Part shown: positions 51,648-59,508 of the stretch, piece after piece | Layout of the letters: each line of letters starts with the position of its first letter | Position numbering within the stretch: the first letter of the stretch is position 1 | Origin: Rhizobium sp. BK418 | GTDB lineage: Bacteria > Pseudomonadota > Alphaproteobacteria > Rhizobiales > Rhizobiaceae | DNA: 64,000 nt | NCBI RefSeq assembly: GCF_004341105.1 | Contig: NZ_SLZK01000004.1 | Span: 248,001-312,000 of the forward strand | Direction of reading: 5' to 3' | Notes under the pieces: generated by a model | Told to the model about the DNA's origin: nothing | Database searches by the model: none | What the model saw: only the letters and a program-made list of their open reading frames with translations | Program-made: the position numbers and the translations under genes

Positions 51648-52522
51648 AGGCGACCCTCCCCGGAGCGGATGAGAGCGGTCCAGCGGCCGAGCTGGTTGCC
51701 GGTGCGCAGGCGCGGATTGGCGATTTCGTCGACGGCGAAGTTCAGCAGCGACATGCCGATGCCGAGGAAGGCCAACGCAAAGCAGGGTGTGAGGATATCC
51801 CACCAGGCGCCGACCGAAAGCGCGGATGCCTTTTGCGCATTATAGAGCATGGTGCCCCAGGACACGACGCGCGGGTCGCCGAGACCGAGGAATTCCAGCG
51901 TTGCTTCGGTGATGATCGCGAAGATGACGCTGCCGATGAAGTTGATGCCGACGATGGAAATCACGTTGGGGAAGATCTCGAATGTCATAATGCGCCATTG
52001 CGGCTCGCCCATCATCTCAGCCGATTTGACATAGTCCTTCTGCTTGACAGAGAGCGTTTCGGCGCGGGTGACGCGCGCACCCCAGGCCCAGGACGTGCCG
52101 CCAAGGATGAGCGCGATGACAAGCGGGCTCGCCTGGCCGATGAAGGCTGCGAGGACGAGCAGCAACGGCAGGTTCGGCACGACGAGCACCATGTTCGTAA
52201 AGAAGCTGATGACCTCGTCGGTCTTGCCGCCGCGATAGCCGGAGATGATGCCGAGCGCGGTACCGACGGCGGTGATCAGGAGACCGGCGCCGAAACCGAC
52301 GGCAAGCGAGGTGCGCGCGCCATAGATCATCCGGGCAAAGACATCCTGGCCGATGCGGGTCGTGCCGAGAATATGCTCCGCCGACGGCGGCTGGTGCGGG
52401 CGACCGGTGCGGGCGGCGGGATCGTAATGCGTCAGCAGCGGTGCTGCGATCGCCACGATGACGATGAAGGCGATGATGGCGAGGCCGATCAGCGCCTTGC
52501 GATTGCGGAGCAGGCTTTTCAT
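51644..52522 (-). CDS. ABC transporter permease (DppC type)
   Basis: The 292-residue DppC-type permease has the first helix at about 9-31 (ALIGLAIIAFIVIVAIAAPL) and the conserved HILGTTRIGQDVFARMIYGA segment that opens the permease domain. The coupling loop is KDYVKSAEMMGEPQWRIMTF (about residues 178-197). It starts one base after the stop of the DppB-type gene. Confidence 0.9.
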   Translation of the reverse strand: MKSLLRNRKALIGLAIIAFIVIVAIAAPLLTHYDPAARTGRPHQPPSAEHILGTTRIGQDVFARMIYGARTSLAVGFGAGLLITAVGTALGIISGYRGGKTDEVISFFTNMVLVVPNLPLLLVLAAFIGQASPLVIALILGGTSWAWGARVTRAETLSVKQKDYVKSAEMMGEPQWRIMTFEIFPNVISIVGINFIGSVIFAIITEATLEFLGLGDPRVVSWGTMLYNAQKASALSVGAWWDILTPCFALAFLGIGMSLLNFAVDEIANPRLRTGNQLGRWTALIRSGEGRL

Positions 52523-52523
52523 C

Positions 52524-53501
52524 TCACGCTCCCTTCAGTCGCGGATCGAGCAGCACATAGCTGACATCGACGATAAAATTGGCGATCAGCATGGTCGCGG
52601 TCATGATCAGAAGCTGGCCCTGGATGACGGGGTAATCGCGGGCGAGGATCGCCTGGTAGAGGATGTTGCCGAGACCGGGATAATTATAGACAACCTCCGT
52701 CACCAGCGAGCCGCCGAGAATGGTGCCGATGGCGATTGCGAGGCTCGATACGGTTGGCAGCAGAGCGTTGCGGGCCGCATACCAAAGCATCACATGCCGG
52801 TCCGACAGGCCCTTGGCGCGGGCCATGACGATATAGTCCTCGCCGAGCAGGTTGATCATGTTGTTGCGCATGGTCACGGTAAAGCCGCCGACCAGCACGG
52901 TGCAGAGCGTGATCATCGGCAGGATGCCGTGATAGGCCACACTGCCGATATACTGGAAGCTGAAGGCCGGATCGAGCGAGGGATCGGCCGCGTAGCCATT
53001 CGGAAACCAGCCGAGCGTGAAACCAAAGATGAAAAGCACGATCAGCGAGGTGACGACGGCTGGTACCGATGTCGCGAAGATCGCGCCGATTGAGACGATG
53101 ACGTCGAACTTGCTGCCGCGCCGCCAGGCGGCGACGATGCCGAGGAAGGTGCCGAGCGCGAAGCTGACGATCGTCGCCGTGCCCATGAGGCCGACAGTCC
53201 AGACCAGCGCATGGCCAAGCACAGATGTGACCGGCAGCGGGAAATACTTGATCGAGCGACCGAGATCACCGGTGAAGATGCTGCCGAGGTAAGTGAGATA
53301 TTGCTGCCAGAGTGGTCCGTCAACGAAGCCGAAGGTGAGCTTCAGGGCCTGCAGGCTTTCCGGCGGCAGTTCGGCGCCCGCGCTCGAAAACATGATGCGC
53401 ACAGGATCGCCCGGCATCAACCGGGGCAGGAAGAAGTTAATCGTCGCTGCCGCGATGAAGGCTGCTAGGTAGAAGACGAGGCGGCGAAGCAGAAAGGCCA
53501 T
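52524..53501 (-). CDS. ABC transporter permease (DppB type)
   Basis: The 325-residue DppB-type permease begins MAFLLRRLVFYLAAFIAAAT with its first helix and has the coupling loop YIVMARAKGLSDRHVMLWYA (about residues 223-242). VYNYPGLGNILYQAI near the C-terminus is the family signature. It is separated from the binding-protein gene by 62 bases that contain a strong stem-loop. Confidence 0.9.
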   Translation of the reverse strand: MAFLLRRLVFYLAAFIAAATINFFLPRLMPGDPVRIMFSSAGAELPPESLQALKLTFGFVDGPLWQQYLTYLGSIFTGDLGRSIKYFPLPVTSVLGHALVWTVGLMGTATIVSFALGTFLGIVAAWRRGSKFDVIVSIGAIFATSVPAVVTSLIVLFIFGFTLGWFPNGYAADPSLDPAFSFQYIGSVAYHGILPMITLCTVLVGGFTVTMRNNMINLLGEDYIVMARAKGLSDRHVMLWYAARNALLPTVSSLAIAIGTILGGSLVTEVVYNYPGLGNILYQAILARDYPVIQGQLLIMTATMLIANFIVDVSYVLLDPRLKGA

Positions 53502-53518
53502 GGGGACTCCGTCAAAAC

Positions 53519-53545
53519 GGAAGCGGCGCTTGTCGCGCCGCTTCC
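53519..53545 (-). other. Perfect stem-loop between binding-protein and permease genes
   Basis: GGAAGCGGCGC and GCGCCGCTTCC form an 11-base perfect stem with a five-base loop; on the minus strand GTTTTG follows. It lies 19 bases after the binding-protein stop codon and 18 before the permease start. A partial terminator or mRNA-stabilising role is likely. Confidence 0.7.
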
Positions 53546-53563
53546 GCCGTTTGTAATCGTGGC

Positions 53564-55210
53564 TTACTTGACCGGCTCAAGCGCCAGCAGGTTCAGAAGA
53601 CGTGCCGGGTTTGTGCGCGAAATGGACGGATTGACGAAGGGGTTTTCCTTCGTAGACCAGCCGGTGAAGCGCTTGGTATTGTACTGATACCAGTTGGGAT
53701 TGTTGAAGACCGGGATGACAGGCATGTTTTCGGCAACGATGCGCTGAGCCTTGTTCATCGCGTCCTTCTGCTTGTCGAGATCGGCAGTGTGGGTGAACTG
53801 GGTCACCAGGTCTTCCACTTCCGGGCTGAACCAGCGCTGGGCGGTGAAGCGGGTCTTGCCCTTGTCCGAAGCGCTGAAGGCGCGCTTGTAGGGGTAGTAG
53901 GGCGAGGCCGAGGCCGGCAGGCTGTTGATCGCCGCATCGAACTTGCCGTCGATGAGGTCGGAGGTCCAGACGGCTTCTTCCGGCGTCTCGATCTTGGCGT
54001 CGATGCCGACGGCCTGCATGCCTTCGATGGCGATGTTGACCGTGTCGATCCAGTCTGTCCAGGCGTTCGGAACGATGATCGAGAAGGAGATCTTCGAACC
54101 ATCAGGATTGTCGCGCAGGCCGTCGCCGTCCTTGTCGACATAACCGGCTTCGTCGAGCAGCGCCTTGGCCGCATCGGCGTCATAGGCGCCGAACTTGCCG
54201 AAGTCGGCCTTGACGGACGGGTCCGCCCAGCTCTTGTAGAGCTCGCCCATCAGGCCCGGATCTTCGTTCAGCGTCGGGTAGCCGTAGCCGGCAACGTCGA
54301 TCATCGTCTTGCGGTCAAGCGCCATGGAGACCGCGCGGCGGAACTTCACGTCGTTGAAGGCCTTCTTGTTGTCCTCGTTGGAGGTCTCCAGGTTGAACAG
54401 GAAGGCGACCATGCTGCTCGGCGAATACCAGTAATGATAGTGGTCCGGATCCTTCGAAACATAGACATTGTCGATATCGGGAATGAAGGAGACGCCCCAG
54501 TCGAGTGTGCCGTCGGCCGTCGCCGTCAGGATCTGGTTGTTGTCGGCAAGCTGCGGAAAGCGCATGCAGTCGATCTTCAGGTGCTCGGCATCCCAGTAAT
54601 TCGGGTTGCGGCACTGGTCATAGGTCTGGCCGGTAAAGCGCGGCACTTCCGTCAGCGGGCCGCTGCCGACAGGATTTTCGTTGGCGTAGGTAACGGGGTC
54701 GGCAACGTCCTTCCAGACATGCTCGGGCACGATCGGCAGCTGCGAGAGTTGCTCGGCCGCCAGCGAACTCGGATTGGCGAGCGTGAAGCGAACCGTCTGA
54801 GCATCGACGGCCTGAACGTCGGTGATGAACGTCCAGATGCTGACGAAGTCGAGCGCCGGGAACTTCTTCAGATAGTCATAGGTGAACTTGACGTCGGCGG
54901 ACGTCAGCGGCTGCCCGTCGGACCATTTCAGGTTTGGACGCAGCTTGAAATCGATGCTCTTCAGGTCGTCGGAGAGCTTGAAGCTTTCGGCCAGGCGATA
55001 GACCGGCTTGTTGCTGTCGAAGCGGTTGAAGATGACCAGCGGCTCATAGATGAAGTCAAGCGTCGACTGGCGCGACGAGGTCTGGTTGAACGGGTTGAAG
55101 TTGCGCACCCAGGTCGTCGCCGGCTCGATATTGGCCGTCAGGATGGTCTGCGCTGTGGCTGAGCCTGACAACATGGTCAGGGCCGCAGCCGCCAGGATAT
55201 ATTTCTTCAT
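53564..55210 (-). CDS. ABC transporter substrate-binding protein (peptide family 5), GH3-linked
   Basis: This 548-residue periplasmic protein has a signal sequence MKKYILAAAALTMLSG ending SATA, and the family 5 fold with LRPNLKWSDGQPLTSADVKF near residue 92. Its gene lies between a NagZ-like GH3 gene and the transporter genes on the same strand. I therefore infer that it binds an N-acetylglucosamine-containing oligomer or muropeptide, though the family also includes plain peptide binders. AGGGGAA before ATG 55210 decides the start. Confidence 0.87.
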   Translation of the reverse strand: MKKYILAAAALTMLSGSATAQTILTANIEPATTWVRNFNPFNQTSSRQSTLDFIYEPLVIFNRFDSNKPVYRLAESFKLSDDLKSIDFKLRPNLKWSDGQPLTSADVKFTYDYLKKFPALDFVSIWTFITDVQAVDAQTVRFTLANPSSLAAEQLSQLPIVPEHVWKDVADPVTYANENPVGSGPLTEVPRFTGQTYDQCRNPNYWDAEHLKIDCMRFPQLADNNQILTATADGTLDWGVSFIPDIDNVYVSKDPDHYHYWYSPSSMVAFLFNLETSNEDNKKAFNDVKFRRAVSMALDRKTMIDVAGYGYPTLNEDPGLMGELYKSWADPSVKADFGKFGAYDADAAKALLDEAGYVDKDGDGLRDNPDGSKISFSIIVPNAWTDWIDTVNIAIEGMQAVGIDAKIETPEEAVWTSDLIDGKFDAAINSLPASASPYYPYKRAFSASDKGKTRFTAQRWFSPEVEDLVTQFTHTADLDKQKDAMNKAQRIVAENMPVIPVFNNPNWYQYNTKRFTGWSTKENPFVNPSISRTNPARLLNLLALEPVK

Positions 55211-55253
55211 GTCAAATTCCCCTTTTCTTATGCGGTGAAGAATAGCCGCGCGG

Positions 55254-56276
55254 TCAGGAGACCAGCGCGCTCGCAAACATGGCTTCGACTTTCGCATGGG
55301 CGGCACGGTAGTCGATCTTGAGATTGCCGAGGCGGGCCTTGCCGGCGGCGATACGCTTCTGCGCGTCCTCGGTGAGTGGGCGAGCAGCCTTGGCGGCGGC
55401 CTCGCTTTCCTTGAGATCGCCGTGGCTGTGAAGTGCGATATCGAAGCCAGCATCAAGGACCTGGGCGACGCGTTCCGGCAGGGTGCCCCGCAGCGATTCC
55501 ATGAAGATGCAATCGGAGATCAGCACGCCGTCATAGCCCATCTCGTTGCGGATCACGTCATGCATGAGCGGCGAGATCGAGGCCGGCAGTTCCGCATCAT
55601 AGGCGGAGTAGACGACGTGAGCGACCATGGCCCAGGGCGCGTCCTTCAGGGCGACGAAGGGCTTGAAGTCGGTGGCGATGAGCGTCTCGCGCGAAGCGTC
55701 GACGACCGGGCGCTCCTTGTGGGAATCAAGTGTCGCTCGGCCGTGGCCGGGAATGTGTTTCATGACCGGCATGTTGCCGGTTTCCAGGAGGCCGTCGACC
55801 ACTTCACGCCCAAGAGCGGCGATAAAATCCGGATCAGGGCCGAATGAGCGGGCGCCGATGACCGCGCTCGTCGTTTCGAAGACGAGGTCGAGAACGGGCG
55901 AGCAGCCGCTCGAAAGGCCGAGTTCGCTCATCATCGCGCCCATGGCCTGGGAGGAAAGACGCAGCGCTTTCTTACCGACTTCGAAATCACGACGCGCGAG
56001 CTCGGCGAACTGGCCGAAGCTGCGAAAGATCGGCCAGGCGCCGGCATCGAGATGCTGCACGCGGCCGCCTTCCTGGTCGGTGAAGACGGGCGCGTCGTCG
56101 CGGCCGACGGCCTCGCGGAAACGCTCGATCAGGATCTTTGCCTGCTCCGGATTGCGCAGGTTGCGGCGGCCGACGAAGAGGCCGAGCGGATTGGTCTCGC
56201 GGAAGAGGGCAAATTCATCGTCTGACAGCGTCGGATTGGGGAGGCCGACGAAGAGAGCGAGCGGGGTCGAGGACAC
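55254..56276 (-). CDS. Glycoside hydrolase family 3, NagZ-like beta-N-acetylhexosaminidase
   Basis: The 340-residue cytoplasmic enzyme has the single-domain GH3 layout of NagZ. The histidine/aspartate loop motif is KHIPGHGRATLDSHKERP (about residues 169-186) and the nucleophile aspartate is in VLISDCIFMESL (about 247-258). NagZ removes N-acetylglucosamine from muropeptides; other single-domain members act on chitobiose. I chose GTG 56276 with GGAG nine bases upstream, just after the stop of the GNAT gene. Upstream in-frame sequence overlaps that gene and is not conserved-looking. No signal peptide is seen. Confidence 0.85.
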   Translation of the reverse strand: MSSTPLALFVGLPNPTLSDDEFALFRETNPLGLFVGRRNLRNPEQAKILIERFREAVGRDDAPVFTDQEGGRVQHLDAGAWPIFRSFGQFAELARRDFEVGKKALRLSSQAMGAMMSELGLSSGCSPVLDLVFETTSAVIGARSFGPDPDFIAALGREVVDGLLETGNMPVMKHIPGHGRATLDSHKERPVVDASRETLIATDFKPFVALKDAPWAMVAHVVYSAYDAELPASISPLMHDVIRNEMGYDGVLISDCIFMESLRGTLPERVAQVLDAGFDIALHSHGDLKESEAAAKAARPLTEDAQKRIAAGKARLGNLKIDYRAAHAKVEAMFASALVS

Positions 56277-56301
56277 TATTTCAAACTCCGGTATCAGATG
56301 G

Positions 56302-56781
56302 TCATTTCGGCTGGCTTCGCAGCATGCCTTCGTAAATGCCCTTGTCGGGGGCAGGAATTTCGACCGCGCCGGCGGTCTTGACGTAGAAATCGACAGGGCC
56401 GGCATCGCCGATGAAGGCATAGGCATGACCCAGCGTCTTCATGGTCTGCAGGCAGCCGGAAAAGAGGGCGAGGCCGAAACCCTTACCACGTGCGGCAGGA
56501 TCGACGCCGGTCGGACCGAAGAAGCCGCGGGCAGTCGTGTCATAGCAGGCAAAGCCAAGCAGCTTTCCGTCCTCGACGGCAATCAGGCAGGCAACGGGCT
56601 GGCGCGAAAAGGCGACGGTGACTTCACTTGCCCAGTTTTCGCTGAAATGCTCCCGCACCCAGCTCACCACGATGTAAAGTTCCGGCGGTAGGGCCGGACG
56701 GATCGCAATACCGACGGAGTCGGCTTTTGCTTTCAGTTCGGCGAGCTTCGTGGAATATAAGCTCACAAGCAGGTCGGACAC
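56302..56781 (-). CDS. GNAT-family N-acetyltransferase
   Basis: This 159-residue protein has a GNAT core with the acetyl-CoA-binding motif GVDPAARGKGFGLALFSGCL (about residues 91-110). It would acetylate an amine on a small molecule or protein. As first gene of the operon with a NagZ-like hydrolase and an importer, it may act on amino sugars released inside the cell, for instance glucosamine; this is inference. It starts at GTG 56781 with GGAGG/AGGAAA upstream. An 18-base palindrome lies 18 bases before the start. Confidence 0.82.
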   Translation of the reverse strand: MSDLLVSLYSTKLAELKAKADSVGIAIRPALPPELYIVVSWVREHFSENWASEVTVAFSRQPVACLIAVEDGKLLGFACYDTTARGFFGPTGVDPAARGKGFGLALFSGCLQTMKTLGHAYAFIGDAGPVDFYVKTAGAVEIPAPDKGIYEGMLRSQPK

Positions 56782-56798
56782 CCGTTTTTCCTCCAGAT

Positions 56799-56816
56799 AT
56801 TCCGTTATTACGGAAT
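56799..56816 (-). promoter_or_regulatory. Palindromic operator candidate of the GH3-linked import operon
   Basis: ATTCCGT-TATT-ACGGAAT is a perfect 18-base palindrome with seven-base arms. It lies 18 bases upstream of the first start codon of the operon, so a bound protein would block transcription. No regulator gene lies nearby; a distant RpiR-, GntR- or LacI-type protein is likely. Confidence 0.5.
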
Positions 56817-56903
56817 GTATCCCCTTTTAATGTCATAGCTTTGGATATCTGGGCGGCGTTGTCAACAGGCTTTTGCCGGCTGGCCTCAGTTCAACTGAGG
56901 GTA

Positions 56904-56938
56904 GCCAGAAAGAAAGCGGCCCGGTTTGACCGGGCCGC
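56904..56938 (-). terminator. Rho-independent terminator of thiMED
   Basis: On the minus strand GCGGCCCGGT pairs with ACCGGGCCGC around a three-base loop and is followed by TTTCTTTCT. It starts about 28 bases after the thiD stop codon. An adjacent odd palindrome CCTCAGTT-C-AACTGAGG lies at 56884-56900. Confidence 0.8.
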
Positions 56939-56965
56939 CTGGTAATCCTTGAATTGTGCCCCGGC

Positions 56966-57778
56966 TCAGAGGTCCGCGTCTTTCCACAGGGCATGGAAAT
57001 GATGGACGGGTCCATGTCCGGAGCCGACCGTCAATTCGCCCGCGGCGGCAACCGCTTGCGCCAGATAGGCCTTGGCTGCCGCGACGGCCATCTGAGGCGA
57101 AGCGCCCTTGGCGAGCTCGGCTGCAAGGGCGCTTGAGAGGGTGCAGCCCGTGCCATGCGTGTTTTTCGTCGGTACGCGCTTGGCTTCGAACCAGTGAAGA
57201 CCGGATGCGATGGACAACACGTCGGGGCTCTCATCGCTTTCGAGATGGCCGCCCTTGACCAGCACCATATTGGGGCCGAGCGCACGCAAACGTTCGGCCT
57301 GCGCCCCCATCTGCTCGCGGTTTTCGGCAACCTGTTCGTGCAGCAGCGCGGCTGCCTCCGGCAGATTGGGAGTAAGCAGTGTGGCAAGCGGCAAAAGGTG
57401 CTGTGTTAGTGCATCGACGGCTTGCGGGTCGAGGAGCGCTGCGCCGCCCTTGGCGATCATGACCGGATCGACGACGATGGGGATGCCGCGATGCGGCGCC
57501 AGCGCCTCGGCGACCGCTTCGACAATGCCGGCATTGGCGATCATGCCGATCTTGACGGCATCGACGCGCACGTCAGCGAAGACGGACTTGATCTGCTGGG
57601 CAACGAAGTGCGGCGGCACGAGATGCACGCCGGTCACCCCCTGCGTGTTTTGCGCCGTCAGTGCCGTCAGCGCCGCCATGCCGTAGACGCCGCGGGCGGA
57701 GAAGGCCTTGAGATCGGCCTGGATGCCGGCCCCGCCAGATGGATCGGAGCCGGCGATGGATAAGACGTTGTGGATCAT
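56966..57778 (-). CDS. thiD: Hydroxymethylpyrimidine (phospho)kinase ThiD
   Basis: This 270-residue ribokinase-fold enzyme phosphorylates hydroxymethylpyrimidine and its monophosphate to the diphosphate used by ThiE. The N-terminal motif IAGSDPSGGAGIQADLKAF and the C-terminal ATP-binding TKNTHGTGCTLSSALAAEL are visible. Its start overlaps the stop of thiE (ATGA). It closes the thiMED operon before a terminator. Confidence 0.94.
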   Translation of the reverse strand: MIHNVLSIAGSDPSGGAGIQADLKAFSARGVYGMAALTALTAQNTQGVTGVHLVPPHFVAQQIKSVFADVRVDAVKIGMIANAGIVEAVAEALAPHRGIPIVVDPVMIAKGGAALLDPQAVDALTQHLLPLATLLTPNLPEAAALLHEQVAENREQMGAQAERLRALGPNMVLVKGGHLESDESPDVLSIASGLHWFEAKRVPTKNTHGTGCTLSSALAAELAKGASPQMAVAAAKAYLAQAVAAAGELTVGSGHGPVHHFHALWKDADL

Positions 57779-58410
57779 CGGCGAACCTTTCGGATTTCCT
57801 CGGCAATGCGAAGCGTCGCGGCCTTCGGATCAGGCGTGCCGCAGATCGCCGAGACGACGGCAAGCCCATCGGCGCCCGCTGCAAGGACGAAGGAGACATG
57901 CTCGCTCTTCAGGCCGCCGATCGCAACCGTTGGAACGGGTGCCGCTTCAACAAGCTTCGCCAGCCCATCGAAACCGATCGGCTGCTTGTGGTCGGTCTTG
58001 GTGGGCGTCGCGAAGACCGGCCCAATACCGGCATAATCGACGACCGCGGGATCGACGGCCGCTGCCAGAGCTTCGGTCTCCACCGACAGTCCGAGGATCA
58101 TGTCCGGACCGATCATTACGCGGGCGGCGGCAGGCCCAATATCGTCCTGGCCGATGTGCAATCCATCGGCGCCGATCGCGATCGCCGCCTCCACATCGTC
58201 ATTGACGATCAGCAAAGCGTCACTGCCCTTCAAAACTTCTTTCAGGGCAAGACCTGTTTCCACCATCCTGGCAGTTCCACCCCGTTTGTCGCGAAGCTGC
58301 ACCATGGTCGCGCCACCTGCAACGGCAAGTCGCGTCGTTTCGACCATGCCTATGCCGGCACAGAGATCGGGGTCGAGAACCAGATAGAGGGAAAGATCGA
58401 AGCGTTTCAT
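57775..58410 (-). CDS. thiE: Thiamine-phosphate synthase ThiE
   Basis: This 211-residue TIM-barrel enzyme joins hydroxymethylpyrimidine diphosphate and thiazole phosphate to thiamine phosphate. Visible motifs are MVQLRDKRGGTARM (about residues 36-49), DGLHIGQDDIGPA (about 91-103) and GIGPVFATPTKTDHKQP (about 135-151). It overlaps thiM upstream and thiD downstream by four bases each, so all three are translated as one block. Confidence 0.94.
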   Translation of the reverse strand: MKRFDLSLYLVLDPDLCAGIGMVETTRLAVAGGATMVQLRDKRGGTARMVETGLALKEVLKGSDALLIVNDDVEAAIAIGADGLHIGQDDIGPAAARVMIGPDMILGLSVETEALAAAVDPAVVDYAGIGPVFATPTKTDHKQPIGFDGLAKLVEAAPVPTVAIGGLKSEHVSFVLAAGADGLAVVSAICGTPDPKAATLRIAEEIRKVRR

Positions 58411-59207
58411 ACTGCGTTGATCCTGACTTTCGCATCGAGTTTTGAGCCATCGAGCGCGGAAAGCGCATCGAGGAACCGCCAGGAGAAGGAGCCAGGGCCG
58501 CCCGCATCTTTTGCGGCCTCTTCGCCCGCGACCGCGAAAGTGGCGAGCGCTGCAACAGCTGCTGCGAAAGGATCTGCGGGAATGGTGGCAGCGAAGGCGC
58601 CAGTCAGGCAGGTGAGCGAGCAGCCGAGGGCGGTAACCTGTGGCATCAGCGGCGAACCACCTTCGATGCGCAGCGCCTGCGCACCGTCAGTGACGAAATC
58701 CACCACGCCGGTGACGGCGACGACTGCGCCATGCCGCTCGGCAAGCAACCGCGCGGAAGCCTCGGCCTGTTCGACCGGATCGCGACTATCGACACCCTGG
58801 CCGCGGCTTTCGCCGCCGGCAAGCGCAATGATTTCGGATGCATTGCCTCGAATGATGGTTGGGCGAAGCGCCAGGAGGTCAGTAACGGCCTTGCGGCGGA
58901 AGGCGGTGGCGTAATGGGCGACTGGATCAAGGACCCAGGGCTTGCCGCCCGCGTTTGCGGACGTCGCCGCCGCATGCATGCCATCGATCCATTGTGTAGA
59001 GAGCGTACCGATATTGACGGTCAATGCGCCGGCGATCGCCGCAAATTCTCCTGCCTCTTCGGCCGCATGGACCATGGCGGGCGAGGCGCCCGCCGCAAGC
59101 ACGACATTGGCGGCGATGTTCATAGCCACATAGTTGGTGATGCACTGGACGAGCGGCGGTCTGGCGCGCATGGCCGTCAATAGTGCTCCGGGCGTCTTGT
59201 TCTCCAT
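58407..59207 (-). CDS. thiM: Hydroxyethylthiazole kinase ThiM
   Basis: The 266-residue enzyme phosphorylates the thiazole moiety for thiamine salvage. Family segments are PLVQCITNYVAMN (about residues 18-30), GNASEIIALAG (about 121-131) and the catalytic-cysteine region TALGCSLTCLTGAF (about 200-213). AAAGGGG five bases before ATG 59207 fixes the start; that site is locked in a small hairpin below the TPP riboswitch. A salvage-only set thiM-thiE-thiD without thiC or thiG nearby points to uptake of precursors. Confidence 0.94.
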   Translation of the reverse strand: MENKTPGALLTAMRARPPLVQCITNYVAMNIAANVVLAAGASPAMVHAAEEAGEFAAIAGALTVNIGTLSTQWIDGMHAAATSANAGGKPWVLDPVAHYATAFRRKAVTDLLALRPTIIRGNASEIIALAGGESRGQGVDSRDPVEQAEASARLLAERHGAVVAVTGVVDFVTDGAQALRIEGGSPLMPQVTALGCSLTCLTGAFAATIPADPFAAAVAALATFAVAGEEAAKDAGGPGSFSWRFLDALSALDGSKLDAKVRINAV

Positions 59208-59209
59208 AG

Positions 59210-59229
59210 TACCCCTTTCAGGCGGGGTA
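59210..59229 (-). promoter_or_regulatory. Hairpin hiding the thiM ribosome-binding site
   Basis: On the minus strand TACCCC (59229-59224) pairs with GGGGTA (59215-59210), enclosing the AAAGGGG ribosome site of thiM. It lies between the TPP aptamer and the start codon and is a plausible translational expression platform. Confidence 0.65.
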
Positions 59230-59267
59230 GGCGCGGGAAAGACCATGCCAGAGCATGACTGCGACCC

Positions 59268-59352
59268 GAGCGACTCCCTCCGCCGGCATTATCCGGTTCA
59301 GGTTCGAAGGGTGCTTCTCAGCCTGTTCTTCAAGAACCGGCGCCCCTGTCTC
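59268..59352 (-). ncRNA. TPP riboswitch (THI element)
   Basis: The minus strand has the conserved thiamine pyrophosphate aptamer core: AGGGG at the 5' side, GCTGAGA, then ACCCTTCGAACCTGAACC, GGATAATGCC and GGAGGGAG at the 3' side. It lies in the thiM leader, so rising TPP should shut down thiMED. Ends are given to the nearest few bases. Confidence 0.93.
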
Positions 59353-59442
59353 TCAACGCCACCTTTCTCGCAGAGAATGGCGCCGCTGTCACGGGCAAAA
59401 ATGACGGTTTTACGAATGAGGATTCTCCCGCTGCCACCGGTT

Positions 59443-59502
59443 GGAGCTTGCCAATTCCCTCCATGACCTCCGCAAAGGCCTTGCGTTGAGCTGGCAAGCT
59501 CC
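59443..59502. repeat. Spaced inverted repeat between the KGSADH and thi genes
   Basis: GGAGCTTGCCA (59443-59453) and TGGCAAGCTCC (59492-59502) are perfect inverses 38 bases apart, right after the dehydrogenase stop codon. It could fold as a long stem at the 3' end of that mRNA. Confidence 0.45.
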
Positions 59503-59508
59503 GAACGA

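Noticed and set aside
53789..55162. A 457-codon plus-strand frame opposite the GH3-linked binding protein gene
   Set aside because: Antisense shadow of a clear binding-protein gene.
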